This document shows, piece after piece, positions 34,931 to 46,133 of a DNA stretch of 64,000 nt (position 1 is the stretch's first letter; every line of letters begins with the position of its first letter). This stretch comes from Persicaria tinctoria (taxonomy: Eukaryota > Streptophyta > Magnoliopsida > Caryophyllales > Polygonaceae): the NCBI GenBank assembly GCA_037127255.1, contig JBANSL010000004.1:24931967-24995966 (forward strand), given 5' to 3'. Both the position numbers and the translations under genes were made by a program. The notes below the pieces were generated by a model. It did not search any database. It was not told where the DNA came from and worked only from the letters and a program-made list of their open reading frames with translations.

Positions 34931-36510
34931 GTCGGGCATCTCTAAACTAAACCCAACAGCTATGTTGAAGGCAATATAAAAAATTTAAAGATTTGTGCAA
35001 AATTAATTTATTGATAAGCAAAAATAAGATCAAGTTTAGCAAATTTTCACCAATCGCCGGTGTTGTGAAATTTTAATCTGATGATGAGCAAAAATAATAC
35101 CATGATGCAAAAACAAAATTATTGGAAAATTATAAAATTATATTGACAAAAAAATATAATCATTATGAGAATATTTCAAAAGGCTCGATTGTTGTGCAAC
35201 TATAAACTACTATTGAGCAAAAATAAGGTGATGTTGAGAAAAATTACACCAATCACCCCACACATTGTGCAACTTTATTCTATCATTGAGAAAATTAAGA
35301 CGACGTTGTGTAAGACTATATTAAGAAACTATAAAATTATATTGACAAATAAAATTGAATCATAATGGACAAAATTTCACAAGTCTAAAGTGTGATGCAA
35401 AAATAATCTATTGTTGAGCAGATATAAATTACACAACATACACTCCCAAAATCATAGAATACAAGACTGGTATCACCACTAGTTGTAACTAATACAAGTT
35501 TGGTGTCAATACTATGTGCATTAAACACCTCTTGCAACCACATACACATCAAAATCAAAAAATACAAGTGTAGTGTTACCACTATTTGTAACTAGTATCA
35601 GTGTCAGCACTACTTTGGGTCTAAAACACCTAGTGTCACCACATGAAATTCAATATAAAAAACGATCAAACTGGCGACACCACAAATTCAAACTAATATA
35701 ACCCACAATGTCAACAATAATATGGGCATTGAACACCTCTTTCACCCCATACACTTAAAAATAAAAAAAAATACAACACTCGTGTCATCACTACTTGTAA
35801 TATAATATCAGTGACACCAATACTTTGCATCTCAACCACATAGTGCCCACCACATACACTATAAAAAGAAAAAAATACAAATACATACACTTCAAAAATC
35901 ATAGAATACAAGACTTCAATATCGGGGGAAAAAAAACCAGTGTCACTACTAATTGTAATTGATATCACTGTCAGCACTACTTGGGACACCAAACACCTAG
36001 TGTCACCACATACAATGCAAAATCAAAAAATACAAGTATGGTGTCGCCATTACTTTAAACTAATCGGACAAGAAATGACAACAATACTTTGGGCATTAAA
36101 AACCTCTTCACAAAATATACACTTCAACATAAAAAAAAACTAGGCCACTGTCACCAAATAAAACACAGTATCATACACAGTATCATACACAAACAAATAA
36201 AACACAGTATCATACACAGAATATATGAGCATATTCATCAAAGTTCAGGTGGTCTTTCTTCCTCAAATAAAACACAGTATCATACACAAACAAATATAAC
36301 AGTGCACGAATTTCATTAATATTATACATTTACAAACACCATTTACGACGAATAGTTACAAAATACATTGGTATGATTTCAATGGAAATCAGATACAAAA
36401 AAGTGTCAGACACCAACTTCCATTCATACCATACATTCCATTATATTAACTACCTCAAAATAGGTGCAACTACAATGTCTTTTCCAAGAACATATACATT
36501 ACAAATATGC
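34931..36510. other. Spacer between the two RING genes, repeat-rich
   Basis: 35000-35430 repeats the GAGCAAAAATAAG words seen at 21620-22860. 35580-36010 repeats GTGTCAGCACTACTT...CACCTAGTGTCACCACA. 36160-36310 has three copies of AAATAAAACACAGTATCATA. Non-coding. Confidence 0.75.
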
Positions 36511-37153
36511 CTAAATAGGTGATCGACATAGTGGACAAATGGGTTGAAACGACACCCACTCTAGAAGACACCCTTGGTGGAAGGTATGATCACACAGAGT
36601 CCGAATGACAGGCATTGATGGCAGCATCTGATCAAGACATATTGTGCATTGGTCCCAATCCTGTTCTGGTTGAGGTGGCTCTTGTAAATTGCCATTTTGG
36701 TTTGCATTTGTTGGAGAAGCTGGGAGATCCACATCCTGTTCAGAGTCGATGCTCATATCAGATTGAGAGTTTGAATCAGAGCTCATGTCATTTTCAGAGT
36801 CTTCAATGTAACGTACATCGATAATGAGATCCCCAGAGACCATATTCAATGAACTCAGCATCGCCTAAAAACCACCTATGAGTATAATCCATTAACATCA
36901 GGTTGGCTACTTGTGTTCGAACCACAGCAGTGACCCCTGCTTCATGTAACATCTGATCACATTGTGCATAAGTCATCGGCAACCCATTCCACTCAGAGAA
37001 ATGGTCTAGGAACAGCTCAGGGATTCTTTCAGAATTAATAGCCACGTGCAGTGTGCTAGGTCCATACACAGGCGTCTCCCTTGGTGTGATTACCACTTCG
37101 AAAGAGTCGACAGTGTAATGGTAACCAATTTGAGTTGTAGTTGGAAGTACCAT
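36511..37153 (-). pseudogene. RING-H2 protein gene 2 of the MULE, one frameshift
   Basis: Starts MVLPTTTQIGYHYTVDSFEV. The N-terminal region parallels gene 1 (WNGLPMT..CDQMLHEAGVTAVVRTQVAN.MLMDYT). One frameshift near 36835 separates it from GDLIIDVRYIED, a Ser/Asp-rich acidic linker and a perfect RING-H2 (CTICL, LCDHTFHQGCLLEW, CPLCR). About 210 residues in total, the same architecture as gene 1. It is presumably an E3-ligase-type protein whose partner is unknown. The spacer 37154-37500 holds its pyrimidine-rich leader. Confidence 0.78.
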
Positions 37154-38213
37154 CTAAGGATACAAAACATACACAAACAAAATAAATATACACTCATATA
37201 ACTTGCTGAAATCAAAACCCTAACTGACTGAAAGATAATGAAAAACTCATCTAAAATCAGGAAAAAACAAAATAAAACTTGTTGGAAAAATATAAAAACC
37301 CTAACCGATTGTATAAAGTTTGCAGGAGAACGAAAGAGAGAGAACTACATAAGAAAGGGCACACCTTGTGAAGAAAAGTCCGGAAAGAGAAAGAGCGTGT
37401 GGAGGACGACGAAAAGACTTGGAGAGACGGTAATGGGGAAGAGAGTGGAAAGGGTTGAAATGATGTTGGACTCTTGTAGAAACAATGAAGAACACCCCCT
37501 TAAATAAAGTAACTGAATTGGGCCAACTTCTTTGATCAGGAAAATGGGCCACTGTCTCCTGTCTTGAAGTTTAAAATAACCCACCCACCAATCTCGTCCA
37601 AATCCTATTGTTGTGCAAAATTTACCTATTGTTCAGCAAAAATAAGATCAAGTTGAGCAAATTTCCACAAATCGACCATGGTGTGCAATTTAATTCTAAT
37701 GATGGCAAAAAAAAAAGACAACATAATGAAAAAAATATATTGAAAAATTCAAAAATTATATTAAGGAAAAATAATATCATATTGGGCACAAATTCAGAAA
37801 GATCGATTGTTGTGCAAAATTTAACCTATTATTCAACAAAAATATGATCATGTTGAGCAAATTTTCACCAATCGACCATGGTATGCAATTTAATTCTAAC
37901 GATGACAAAAAAAAGGCAGCATCGTAAAAAAAAATATATTTAAAAATTCAAAAATTATATTAAGGAAAAATAGGATCATAATGGGCAAAAATTCACAAAG
38001 ATCAATTTTTGTGCAAAATTTAACCTATTGTTCAGCAGAATACAACACCAGTCTCAACACTGCTTGAAACTAACATCAGTGTCACCTCTATTTTCGTATT
38101 TAGGCACCTGGTGTCAGCCCATAATGTTCATTTATCTATTTTGAGCACTTAATTTGTCAGATTACATCCAAACTTGCCCATTTACACAACAACAACCTAT
38201 CTAACCACTGGTT
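37154..38213. other. Spacer between RING gene 2 and ULP1-like gene B
   Basis: 37154-37520 contains the RING gene 2 leader and upstream region. 37600-38040 contains three repeats of TTGTGCAAAATTTA..CTATTGTTCAGCAAAAATAAGATCA, matching the array at 21620. The small frames at 37238-37584 are artefacts of the leader sequence. Confidence 0.65.
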
Positions 38214-41200
38214 TTAAAATTTAAAACTCCAAGTTTCGTTGACCAGATCTGCACACATGAGTTCTCTGAAACGAAAGATCTTTTCGTTTTTCAAAATTTT
38301 AACATCTCCCCCAAATACAGAAGCTTCAATCGCTTTTAATGTAAATACACCACATGAAGCCCTGTAGACAAAAAAAAAGAAACAATGTAATGTAAGAACA
38401 TAAATAACAAGTATCTAAACTTAACCAAAGAACAAAACAATAACAAATAGATACCCAGTAGAATCATGCATTAACCCAGGAACCATGTATAGCTGGAAAG
38501 GAGAGGAATCAAAGTTTTCAAATAGCCCAGCCTTTGCCAAATGAATTGGGAGCCAACTAGCAAACGGTTGCAATTGTTCTTCAAGAACACCTTCCCTAAC
38601 AGCAGGGACATTGCAATCCAACACGTTGATTACCCTATCCTCAATTTTAATCTCCAACGCCACCCAGTGCTTGTTTATCACGTTGAAAATTGTGTAGATT
38701 TTCTTTCCAGATACCCATGGCTTCCCATAATCAGCAGGGCACATACCGACAAAATACTCCTCGGTGTTGGGTTCAAGAGCTATGTCTTCCCGATAACTTG
38801 AAGCATAGTCAGGAAGGTACTTTAGATAAAATAGCCAATCAAGAACAAGAACATCTCGACACTTGACAAGGTCCTCATGAATGCGCTTCCTAATGTGAAT
38901 CAAACCTGCTTCTAGATGCTAAACAAAGTAATAAATAAGTGGATTCAACAATCAACTAATACAATAAAATCTAATCCACACACACACACACACACACACA
39001 TACTGCAGAAATACAACCAGTTATTACCTGACAATCAAACCACATATTTTTCAATAAAATGTGCTGGAAAAACTTTTTATCAAACCTTGAGATTGGACCA
39101 GCAACGGAAAAATTCCTACCAAAGATTACACAAAGCGAAAAAAATATATATAGCATGAGATGCTGTAACTAATACAATAACAACACCATTTCATACAAAA
39201 TACTAAACATAAAAATAAACCATACCTTTGCTTCTTTACGAGTCCATAAATAAATTCATGATCTTCCAAGCCGATCAATGATTTCTTAGGGGCATGCTTT
39301 GGCATCCTCACTTTCTTCATTTCCTCAACTGGACCATACAGAAATGTACTGTTTGATGGGATAAGATTGGAAGCCTTTAGTTTGTCAACTTCAATTGGGA
39401 TTGCAGGATCCTTGGCGACCAAATCCCAATCCACACATGCACCCTTGTCATCATCATTGTCAGACAGACAAATGTACTTTTCCAGGGATGAGTCAACCGT
39501 AACTCCAGCAACTTTACCACCAGCGCATTCGCCTTTACACTTTATAGATTGAGGCACTTCAGCTGAAGTTGCTGGAATCCCAACCTCATCTCCAATAACC
39601 TTAAATTCGGTGTCAACAACAACAGTTGGAGAATCCTTACCCACTCCTGGAACCTCAGTACTTACTGATGGCAAAGACACGAGCACAACTTTATCAGAAG
39701 CGGGAGATGATTTCAACATTAACTTCTCATCAGGGAAAGACTACTGAAGATCAGACACAACATCATTCAAAATTTTGTTCACATCTTCAACAACAGCCTT
39801 CAGAGGTGTGGCCTGGGGTTCACCACCACTGACACGTTCATCATCACCTCTCGCAGGAGTGCCGTAAGGCTTGCCAGGAACGTGCTTATCATCAGCCTTC
39901 ACATGTGTGCCCTGGGACTTACCACCCCTGACATGTTCACCATCAACTATCGAAGGAGAGCTCGCAGACTTACCAGCAATGTGCTTATCATCGGCCTTCA
40001 CAGGTGTGTCCTGACACTTAGCATCACTAACACTTTCATCATCAACTTTTGCAAAAGTGTCCTTAACATCAGGCTTGACAGGGTTTGACTGCAACCTCTC
40101 AAACAAAGCCTCATAATTAGCAACCCTAACCTCAAGCTCATCGTACCTCTTCGACATCTCACCAAACACTTGAAGGCTCCCATTCAACTATTCAACTCAA
40201 CAATCTTTGTTTCAATTGCATCAACCCTCGCAGACAAGAGATGCATAATTTTAGGGACCTCTTCAAGCTTCTCAATCCTCCTAAAAATCTCCTTCACCCA
40301 GTCAAGATGAGAAGGGAGAGAAGAAGCAAAAGCATCACCATGCGTTTTTGGAGGCAACTCACAAGTTGAATCATCGTTAGCATCAATTTGAGGAGAAACA
40401 TCTTCAATATCTTCCACTTTCTCTGATGACACTGTTATTTTGTGAGCTTCATTACTTGAAATGCGGACGTCTTCATTTTCACAAGCAGCATATGTTTGCC
40501 CAAGCACAGACCGCCCATCAACAAAATCATGTGCTTCAACACTCCCCAGGGGTGACCTCTGCACAAAAGGGGTCGGTGCATCACCCTCTCCATCACTATC
40601 ACCAGAAGGTGTCTCGACTCCTTCAACGGTGTCACCACAATCAATGACATCTGCAAGCTCGGCCAAAACATATAGCCTCGCAGTTTGACAAGCATCCAAT
40701 TTATCGGATTTAGGGGAATGGGTGTCAGCGGTAAAAACATCAACCTTGTCATCGCAAACAAGAACTTCACCACAAGATTTGGAAGAATGGGTGTCGGCAG
40801 TAAAATCTTCACCCTTGTCAGCATCAACACTAACTTCACAATCATATGTAGACACTGCAACATGAATATCTACGGGCTCCACTCCATGTGCACCCTCAGT
40901 ATCAACAACAGGAACTGAAGGGATAACAAAAGACCTGTCAACAGTACTATCATATACTGGCCTACCACTACCCACACCAGCGTTCTTCACCTTATACCTT
41001 CGCTGATAGACAATATTCAGCGGGACATCATCTTCTAATAGATCACATGAATCACTACCCAACCGACATCTCTTGGAAGGTGAAGCAACCACATCAACCT
41101 CCTTATGCAAATTTGTGTCAGCAGTAACTCTCTTCACGTCCTTAGAAGGAATAACTCTACCACCTGTCCTCACTGCTGAAGCCTTCTGTCGAGGCATCTT

Positions 41201-43337
41201 TACATCACTCTTGACATATTTTTTACGGTCTAAAGCAATGTATGGATTGAATAGAACACGACTTGCAGAACGACCCCTCCTTAGGAAAACCCGTTCCTCA
41301 GAGGTATCGCTGGACTCCACCTTCTGTTTCTTTTTATCACCCATCCCTCCAGTGGAAGATTTCCTCTTCTTTGAGGTCCCTACATCTTCTTTATCCCCAT
41401 CAGGGAAAACTTCAAAAGCAGTTTCAAAGGACTTACCATCCTGTTTCTTTCTAGCAGCCTTGCCTCTCTTCACAGGTGTTTTCTTCTTTGAGGTCTCACC
41501 TTAATCATGTTTCTGCAAGACATTAGCTTCTTCATCCTCAACCTGGAGAGCCCTGTTTGAAAACTTAGCTTCATATGCCCTTCTACGAACACGACGACTC
41601 TCATACAAAGTCCCATCAACAGGTCCAAAAACTATTTCTTCAACTTATGCATCAACTATTTTCCCTATGTTATTACATAGAGAAAATATAAAATTATTAC
41701 CAAATCGCCATGAAAGAACTTCTCAGCTTCAGCGTATACTTGGCTATAATCACATTGCTAGTGCAACAAGTATGGATCTCTATCACGCATCTTAAAATTA
41801 CAGTCAAAATTAACGGAGATAGCTGGGAAAGCTTCTAATATCCAAGCCTGTTACAAAAGAAAACTCGTTATGACACTACAAAACAATATTTAAATAATGC
41901 TCACATAAGCATTAAAGTTGTGCTGACACAGACAAAAAAAATGATTACATAAGACATGCAATAACTAAAGCACAATACCTGGAATGCAAGGCAATACCCA
42001 TACATATTATAAGAACCCCTAACCACATTCCGATCTACAACAGAAGAACTCTTCAATGACTTCAACAAACGGGTGTATGACTCTCTACCCCAAGGATATA
42101 CTTCAAACTCCTTCTCGTTGCACACAAGAGATAAGAATTGGGCACTTACAACTGCCGACCTCATATATACAATTAACCTCTCAATCAGCAACAACTTTGC
42201 CAAAATCAACTTCTTCTTAGACTTCTTTTTCTCATATATGAAACGATCAAGTAACTCATCATGAGTCATTTTCTTCCGCCCAAAAAATTCAAATATTGAC
42301 ACTTTCTTTGGGATATTACAAACACGGTCTTCACAAGGAAGGCCTGTAATAACATGAAATTCAGCAATTGAAAAACGTGCAACATGTCCACCAACTCTAA
42401 ACCACAACTCATTCTCTTTTTGTGTTTGTACTTGTCGGAGCACCATTTGATGCATAAGCTGAAAATTCATAACCATTTTGGTGCCTTGCGTCAGCACCCA
42501 TCCAACGCAACTTTTTTGCAGAGTATTGTAGTGAGAAGGACACAAATGCTCCTTGATCAGATCATAGACAGAAGGATATGAATATATGTTGGATCTACAA
42601 CGAAATCGCTCAGAAACAGGAATGCAATATTCCAAACCCTGATCAATAACAGACAATTAAGCACAAAAACAACCATCGGATTAAGAAAAAACTACAACTT
42701 GCTCATCAAACTAAAAAATAACTTACATCAGAACCAGGATAAGAGGTGGATGAATCAGAAGATTGAGCTCCTGCAAGAGATAACATACATAACAATGTAA
42801 ATATACAGTAACAGAATATGTGATGACACAAACAACCATAAACAATAACAATAAAATGTTACAAAGACATAGTAAAATAACATAAACATCACAAAACACA
42901 ACATAAAATACCAAATCCAAACACAGACATTGTTGGAACTACAATAAACTAACACAAAAACAGACAGTGTCAGCCCCATACACATGAACATAGCAGCAGA
43001 TAAGTACACTATCATCAACACAAACAATCCAAAGGATGGAAAACAGATTCACATACACGAAGAACACTAAAAAGGGACTTACAAAGTGCCACACCGCAAA
43101 ATTGACGAAAAGAAACAGTTAAAATCAACGAATTTACATATGCAACTTCCATAAACTACGGAAACTACTAAAAAACGCACACAAGTATGCATATAAAGCA
43201 TCGATTTAACCATAGATTGTCAATATTATAATGAAAAAACAATAAAATCAACATAAACAAACTTAATCCAAAACCCTAGCACGATAAATTTCGCAAAAAT
43301 CCCCCAAATTTATACCTGAGCTGCTGGATGACGACAT
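38214..43337 (-). pseudogene. ULP1-like gene B of the MULE (DUF1985 plus C48 peptidase)
   Basis: Minus-strand exons: 43337-43316 (MSSSSSS), 42770-42727, 42638-41979, 41847-41701, a long exon about 41670-39226, 39115-39028, 38918-38455, 38361-38214. DUF1985 lies in the third exon (FRVGGHVARFSIAEFHVITGLPC...YPWGRESYTRLL). The long exon is low-complexity and basic, with internal ~20-residue repeats (KADDKHV..GK). The C-terminus is a Ulp1 domain with NKHWVALEI (His), INVLDC (Asp) and ASCGVFTLK (Cys): the triad is intact. Stops lie at 41758-41760, 41645-41647, 41501-41503 and 39741-39743, and one frameshift near 40190. It is predicted to be a nuclear SUMO-type protease if ever functional. Transcribed from just inside the right MULE end. 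Confidence 0.82.
38977..39000. repeat. (CA)12 microsatellite
   Basis: Twelve CA units in an intron of ULP1-like gene B. Confidence 0.95.
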
Positions 43338-43558
43338 TGAAGTAAACGACGAAAACTCCGAACTTTACCGAAGCAAGAAAGAACAATCGAGCGAATCAAG
43401 CCGGAAAAAGAACCAAGCCGGAAAACGAACAACGAACCAAGCCAGGGAACGCAAGATGAAAAACTTCGAGCAAAGAGAGAGTTTGAAAGAGGAGGAAATC
43501 GATTTTCTCGGAAACAGGAAAAATTGTCCGTACAAAGCGAAAATAGGTATATATAGGG
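43338..43558 (-). promoter_or_regulatory. Leader and TATA box of gene B adjoining the MULE right end
   Basis: The minus strand has CTATATATAC at 43556-43547, about 210 bases before the ATG at 43337 and directly inside the terminal repeat. A terminal-repeat-driven promoter firing inward is how maize MuDR genes are expressed. The leader has short AAGCCGG/AACGAAC repeats. Confidence 0.5.
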
Positions 43559-43637
43559 GCCATTTTGCTAAATTGTCCAAATACGCGACCATTTTGCAAA
43601 AACGTCCAAATAAAGTGCCCATTTTGCAAAAATTTTC
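43559..43637 (-). repeat. Right terminal inverted repeat of the MULE
   Basis: Reverse complement: TTTTTGCAAAATGGGCAC, TTTTTGCAAAATGGTCGCG and TTTAGCAAAATGGCCCC in a row, matching the three-block plan of the left end. Outside it lies pyrimidine-rich low-complexity sequence to about 43720. Confidence 0.6.
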
Positions 43638-43853
43638 ATTTTTTTTTCCTTATTTTTCTTTGATTTTCTTTAATTCTCATTTTTTCTTCTTTTTCCTTTA
43701 ATTCTCTTTTTTTTTTAGTTTTACTAACTATTACCTATTAGACTTAATTCAAAACATTGAATTCAATCTAATATAATCATTGGACTTAATTAAAATTTAT
43801 TTACTAACAATTGGGCTTAATTCAAAACCTTAAATATAACTATTGATTATGAC

Positions 43854-44314
43854 TAGACCTGTCAAACGGGTCATTCGAGTCGGGTTCGGGTCGGGTCACT
43901 TCGGGTTTCGGGTAAAACGGGTCTCGGGTAAAACGGGTTTCGGGTTTTTCGGGTTGACTCGAACTCGGGTTTGATCGGGTTTCGGGTCGGGTTCGGGTCG
44001 ATTTCGGGTTTGTCAATTTTTTCTTTTTTAAATTTAAGAAGTCATTATTTGATAATTTTGTTATAAATTTTAATTATATATAAAAAAAATTAATTATATA
44101 TAATTATAAGTCAACCGGGTCAATCGGGTAAATCAGGTCAAAATTACCGGGTCAATCGGGTCACCGGGTCGAAACCCAGATTACCCGGAAAATTTCGGGT
44201 TTTTCGGGTTCGGGTCGAAAAAAAATTTCGGGTCAAAGTTTTCAGGTTCGGGTCGGAAATTTTTCGGGACGGTCGGGTCGGGTCACCGGGTCGGGTTGTG
44301 TTTTGACGGGTCTA
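43854..44314. mobile_element. hAT-type MITE rich in GGGT/CGGGT
   Basis: Begins TAGACCTGTCAAA and ends TTTTGACGGGTCTA (inverted repeats). A perfect 8-bp target duplication ATTATGAC flanks it (43846-43853, 44315-44322), the hAT hallmark. The interior consists of dozens of CGGGT/CGGGTT words in clusters on both sides of an AT-rich centre. Confidence 0.92.
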
Positions 44315-44618
44315 ATTATGACACATCACATTTAACCAATGTTATAATTTTATATTGATATTATTATTACCGAGTAATTTAAAATATCTACTTTTATGTA
44401 TTTTAATTTACATAAGATTTTTAAAAAATCATTTTCTGAGATAATTATAAGATATATTTGTTGTAAACTTTTTTTTTCCTAATATTTTTTAATATTTTTA
44501 TATATAATATTTTAATTTAAAAAAAACACGCTATGGCGTGAGAATCGTAATAGTTTTCCCTTAAACTTATGCGTCAAAGATATTTATTGGACACACAATT
44601 TTATTTTGATTAGAAACA
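44315..44618. other. AT-rich intervening sequence
   Basis: No gene or recognisable repeat seen apart from the hAT target duplication at its left edge. Confidence 0.4.
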
Positions 44619-44619
44619 A

Positions 44620-45330
44620 TTTTTTTTTTTTTTTTTCCTGCTGCATTTCATTCAAGAACATCCAAATCTCCATACACTATATCAAACAAATTAGGCGGGA
44701 AATCAATTTCAGAAAACCAGCATAAAGGCGCATGGGGACGCAGCTGTGCAAGGAAGTGAGCTGCCTGGTTTCCATCTCGACGGACCGAGCTCCACAAGCA
44801 CCTCCGGAACGTCTTCGCCAGCCTGCACGTCTTCAAAGCTAGATTACCGGCGACCCCTCGAAACGAAACACAGCCCCGCAGCAACTGTAGCGCATTGATG
44901 CAGTCCGACTCAACCACAACAGAAGGTAAGCCTCTTTCACTTGCCATCTGAAGTGACCAGGCTATCGCTTCCAGCTCTCCGATCAATGGGTCTGTCCCCT
45001 GCTGAATACGTGCAGCAGCAGCCCAAACGACATCTCCATTTGCATTCCGAGCGATGGAGCCTACACCACACCCCTTCTCCCTGGAGGAAGATGCATCGCA
45101 GTTAATCTTGACATACCCGGCCTCCGGGAGGAGCCATCTTTCATGGCTTTTCTGTCCATCCTCACCACTTGGCTCCAAAGGCTGCTTGTGCTGCTGATCT
45201 AGGCTCTGGCGCACCCTTTCCATAGCCTCCTCAACAACGCTTTGCGGATCGATCTCCATCCCCTCAAAAATCCGACGGTTCCTCGCTCGCCACACCCCGC
45301 TGACCATATGCGCCCATAACCTCCTCAAAC
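44620..45330 (-). mobile_element. 5'-truncated LINE with poly(A) tail
   Basis: The T-run at 44620-44636 is a minus-strand poly(A) tail directly after a short 3' UTR of the RNase H ORF. The 5' side stops abruptly near 45330, as is usual for LINE copies. No target duplication was found. Confidence 0.7.
44648..45328 (-). CDS. LINE RNase H-like domain (RVT_3), partial
   Basis: 226 open residues. Motifs of the plant LINE RNase H domain: INCDASS...GVGSIARN (first Asp), IGELEAIAWSLQMA (Glu), VVVESDCINAL (second Asp) and RRDGNQAAHFLAQ (Asn/His region). It is preceded by a W..RN.RIFEG block from the end of the reverse-transcriptase ORF. The domain degrades the RNA strand of RNA-DNA hybrids. The reverse transcriptase and endonuclease parts are missing, so the fragment cannot act alone. 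Open but almost certainly non-functional. Confidence 0.85.
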   Translation of the reverse strand: MRRLWAHMVSGVWRARNRRIFEGMEIDPQSVVEEAMERVRQSLDQQHKQPLEPSGEDGQKSHERWLLPEAGYVKINCDASSSREKGCGVGSIARNANGDVVWAAAARIQQGTDPLIGELEAIAWSLQMASERGLPSVVVESDCINALQLLRGCVSFRGVAGNLALKTCRLAKTFRRCLWSSVRRDGNQAAHFLAQLRPHAPLCWFSEIDFPPNLFDIVYGDLDVLE

Positions 45331-46006
45331 ATAACGTGATATGGTTATCATGAACTGTTTAATAAATGAATATTTTTTTTTAAAAAAAAAGTCTGTTATA
45401 AGTAGTGTGAACACCTGCTCCTAGTTGTTACTTTGTCAGCTAGTGGATTCGAATAAATAAGGTCTTTTCAACCTAGTGTGAACACCCCGCTCCTATTTTC
45501 TTAACAATTTTCGATCAGTGCTAAAAGAATTCTATATTTTTATTAGCTAAAAAAATTCTATATGTTCAAAATAATTGAAAATTAGAACACACCATGAGAC
45601 ACCATGAGACGTAGCACCATAATCAATACATTAACTTATAAAAATTAAGCGGATTAAATCAAATAAGGCTATCTACAAAATTAATATTGATTGTTCGGTA
45701 CGTCAATGCCACTTGTTTATGTCAAGTAGGGAAAGTCATCAGAGATTCGGAGGGTCATGTTATAGATATTTTTTTTTTAGGAGAAATGTAAATGTACAAT
45801 TCTCCAAACTGAGACTTCGACCATCTGTGCAGGAATGCAGCTAACAATAGCCAGATGATTTCAAAAGATTATTGTCGAAGGAGACAATTTCAAAGTAATG
45901 AAGGCAATCAAAGATAGAGGTAACTTGAAGTGGGAAATTACGCGGCACATTGAGAAGATAGAAATAAGATAACTGATTATATTGCCAAACATAAGGATAT
46001 TTGTAA
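45331..46006. other. Unassigned AT-rich sequence
   Basis: Two copies of AGTGTGAACACC..GCTCCTA (about 45400 and 45475) and a short CCATGAGACA duplication near 45590. No gene is supported. Confidence 0.4.
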
Positions 46007-46015
46007 TATGACCAC

Positions 46016-46124
46016 TTTTTTTTTTTTGGTTCATAGGTAGGCACTCAGGTCATTACAATATGAGAGAGGGCGAATTCGAACTCATGACCTATTGGTCATT
46101 ACACGTCATCCTTACCAGCTAAGC
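46016..46124 (-). mobile_element. tRNA-derived SINE
   Basis: The minus strand starts with an A-box-like TAGCTTAGCTGGTAAGG and a B-box-like GAGTTCGAATTC, then a short body, then an A-run (T-run at 46016-46027). A 9-bp direct repeat TATGACCAC flanks it (46007-46015, 46125-46133). It is too short and too poorly folded to be a tRNA gene. Confidence 0.75.
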
Positions 46125-46133
46125 TATGACCAC

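Larger units (their letters stand above)
16491..43637 (+). mobile_element. Giant MULE carrying transposase, two ULP1-like genes and two RING genes
   Basis: The left end (16491-16575) and right end (43559-43637) are degenerate inverted repeats, each built from three TTTTGCAAAATRGYC-type blocks. Inside lie mudrA (+), ULP1-like gene A (+), a coiled-coil gene (-), RING genes 1 and 2 (-) and ULP1-like gene B (-), whose start is about 220 bases from the right end. All intergenic spacers share GAGCAAAAATAAG and GTCAGCAC motifs not seen outside the unit. Kaonashi-type MULEs with ULP1 genes are known; RING cargo in one is not known to me. Nested within are a Stowaway MITE and a 5.1-kb retrotransposon. 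The target duplication is not clear (T-rich flanks), so two abutting elements cannot be excluded. Confidence 0.6.

Noticed and set aside
46030..46130. tRNA gene
   Set aside because: A- and B-box-like words are present, but no cloverleaf or anticodon arm is convincing, and an A-tail plus target duplication mark it as a SINE.
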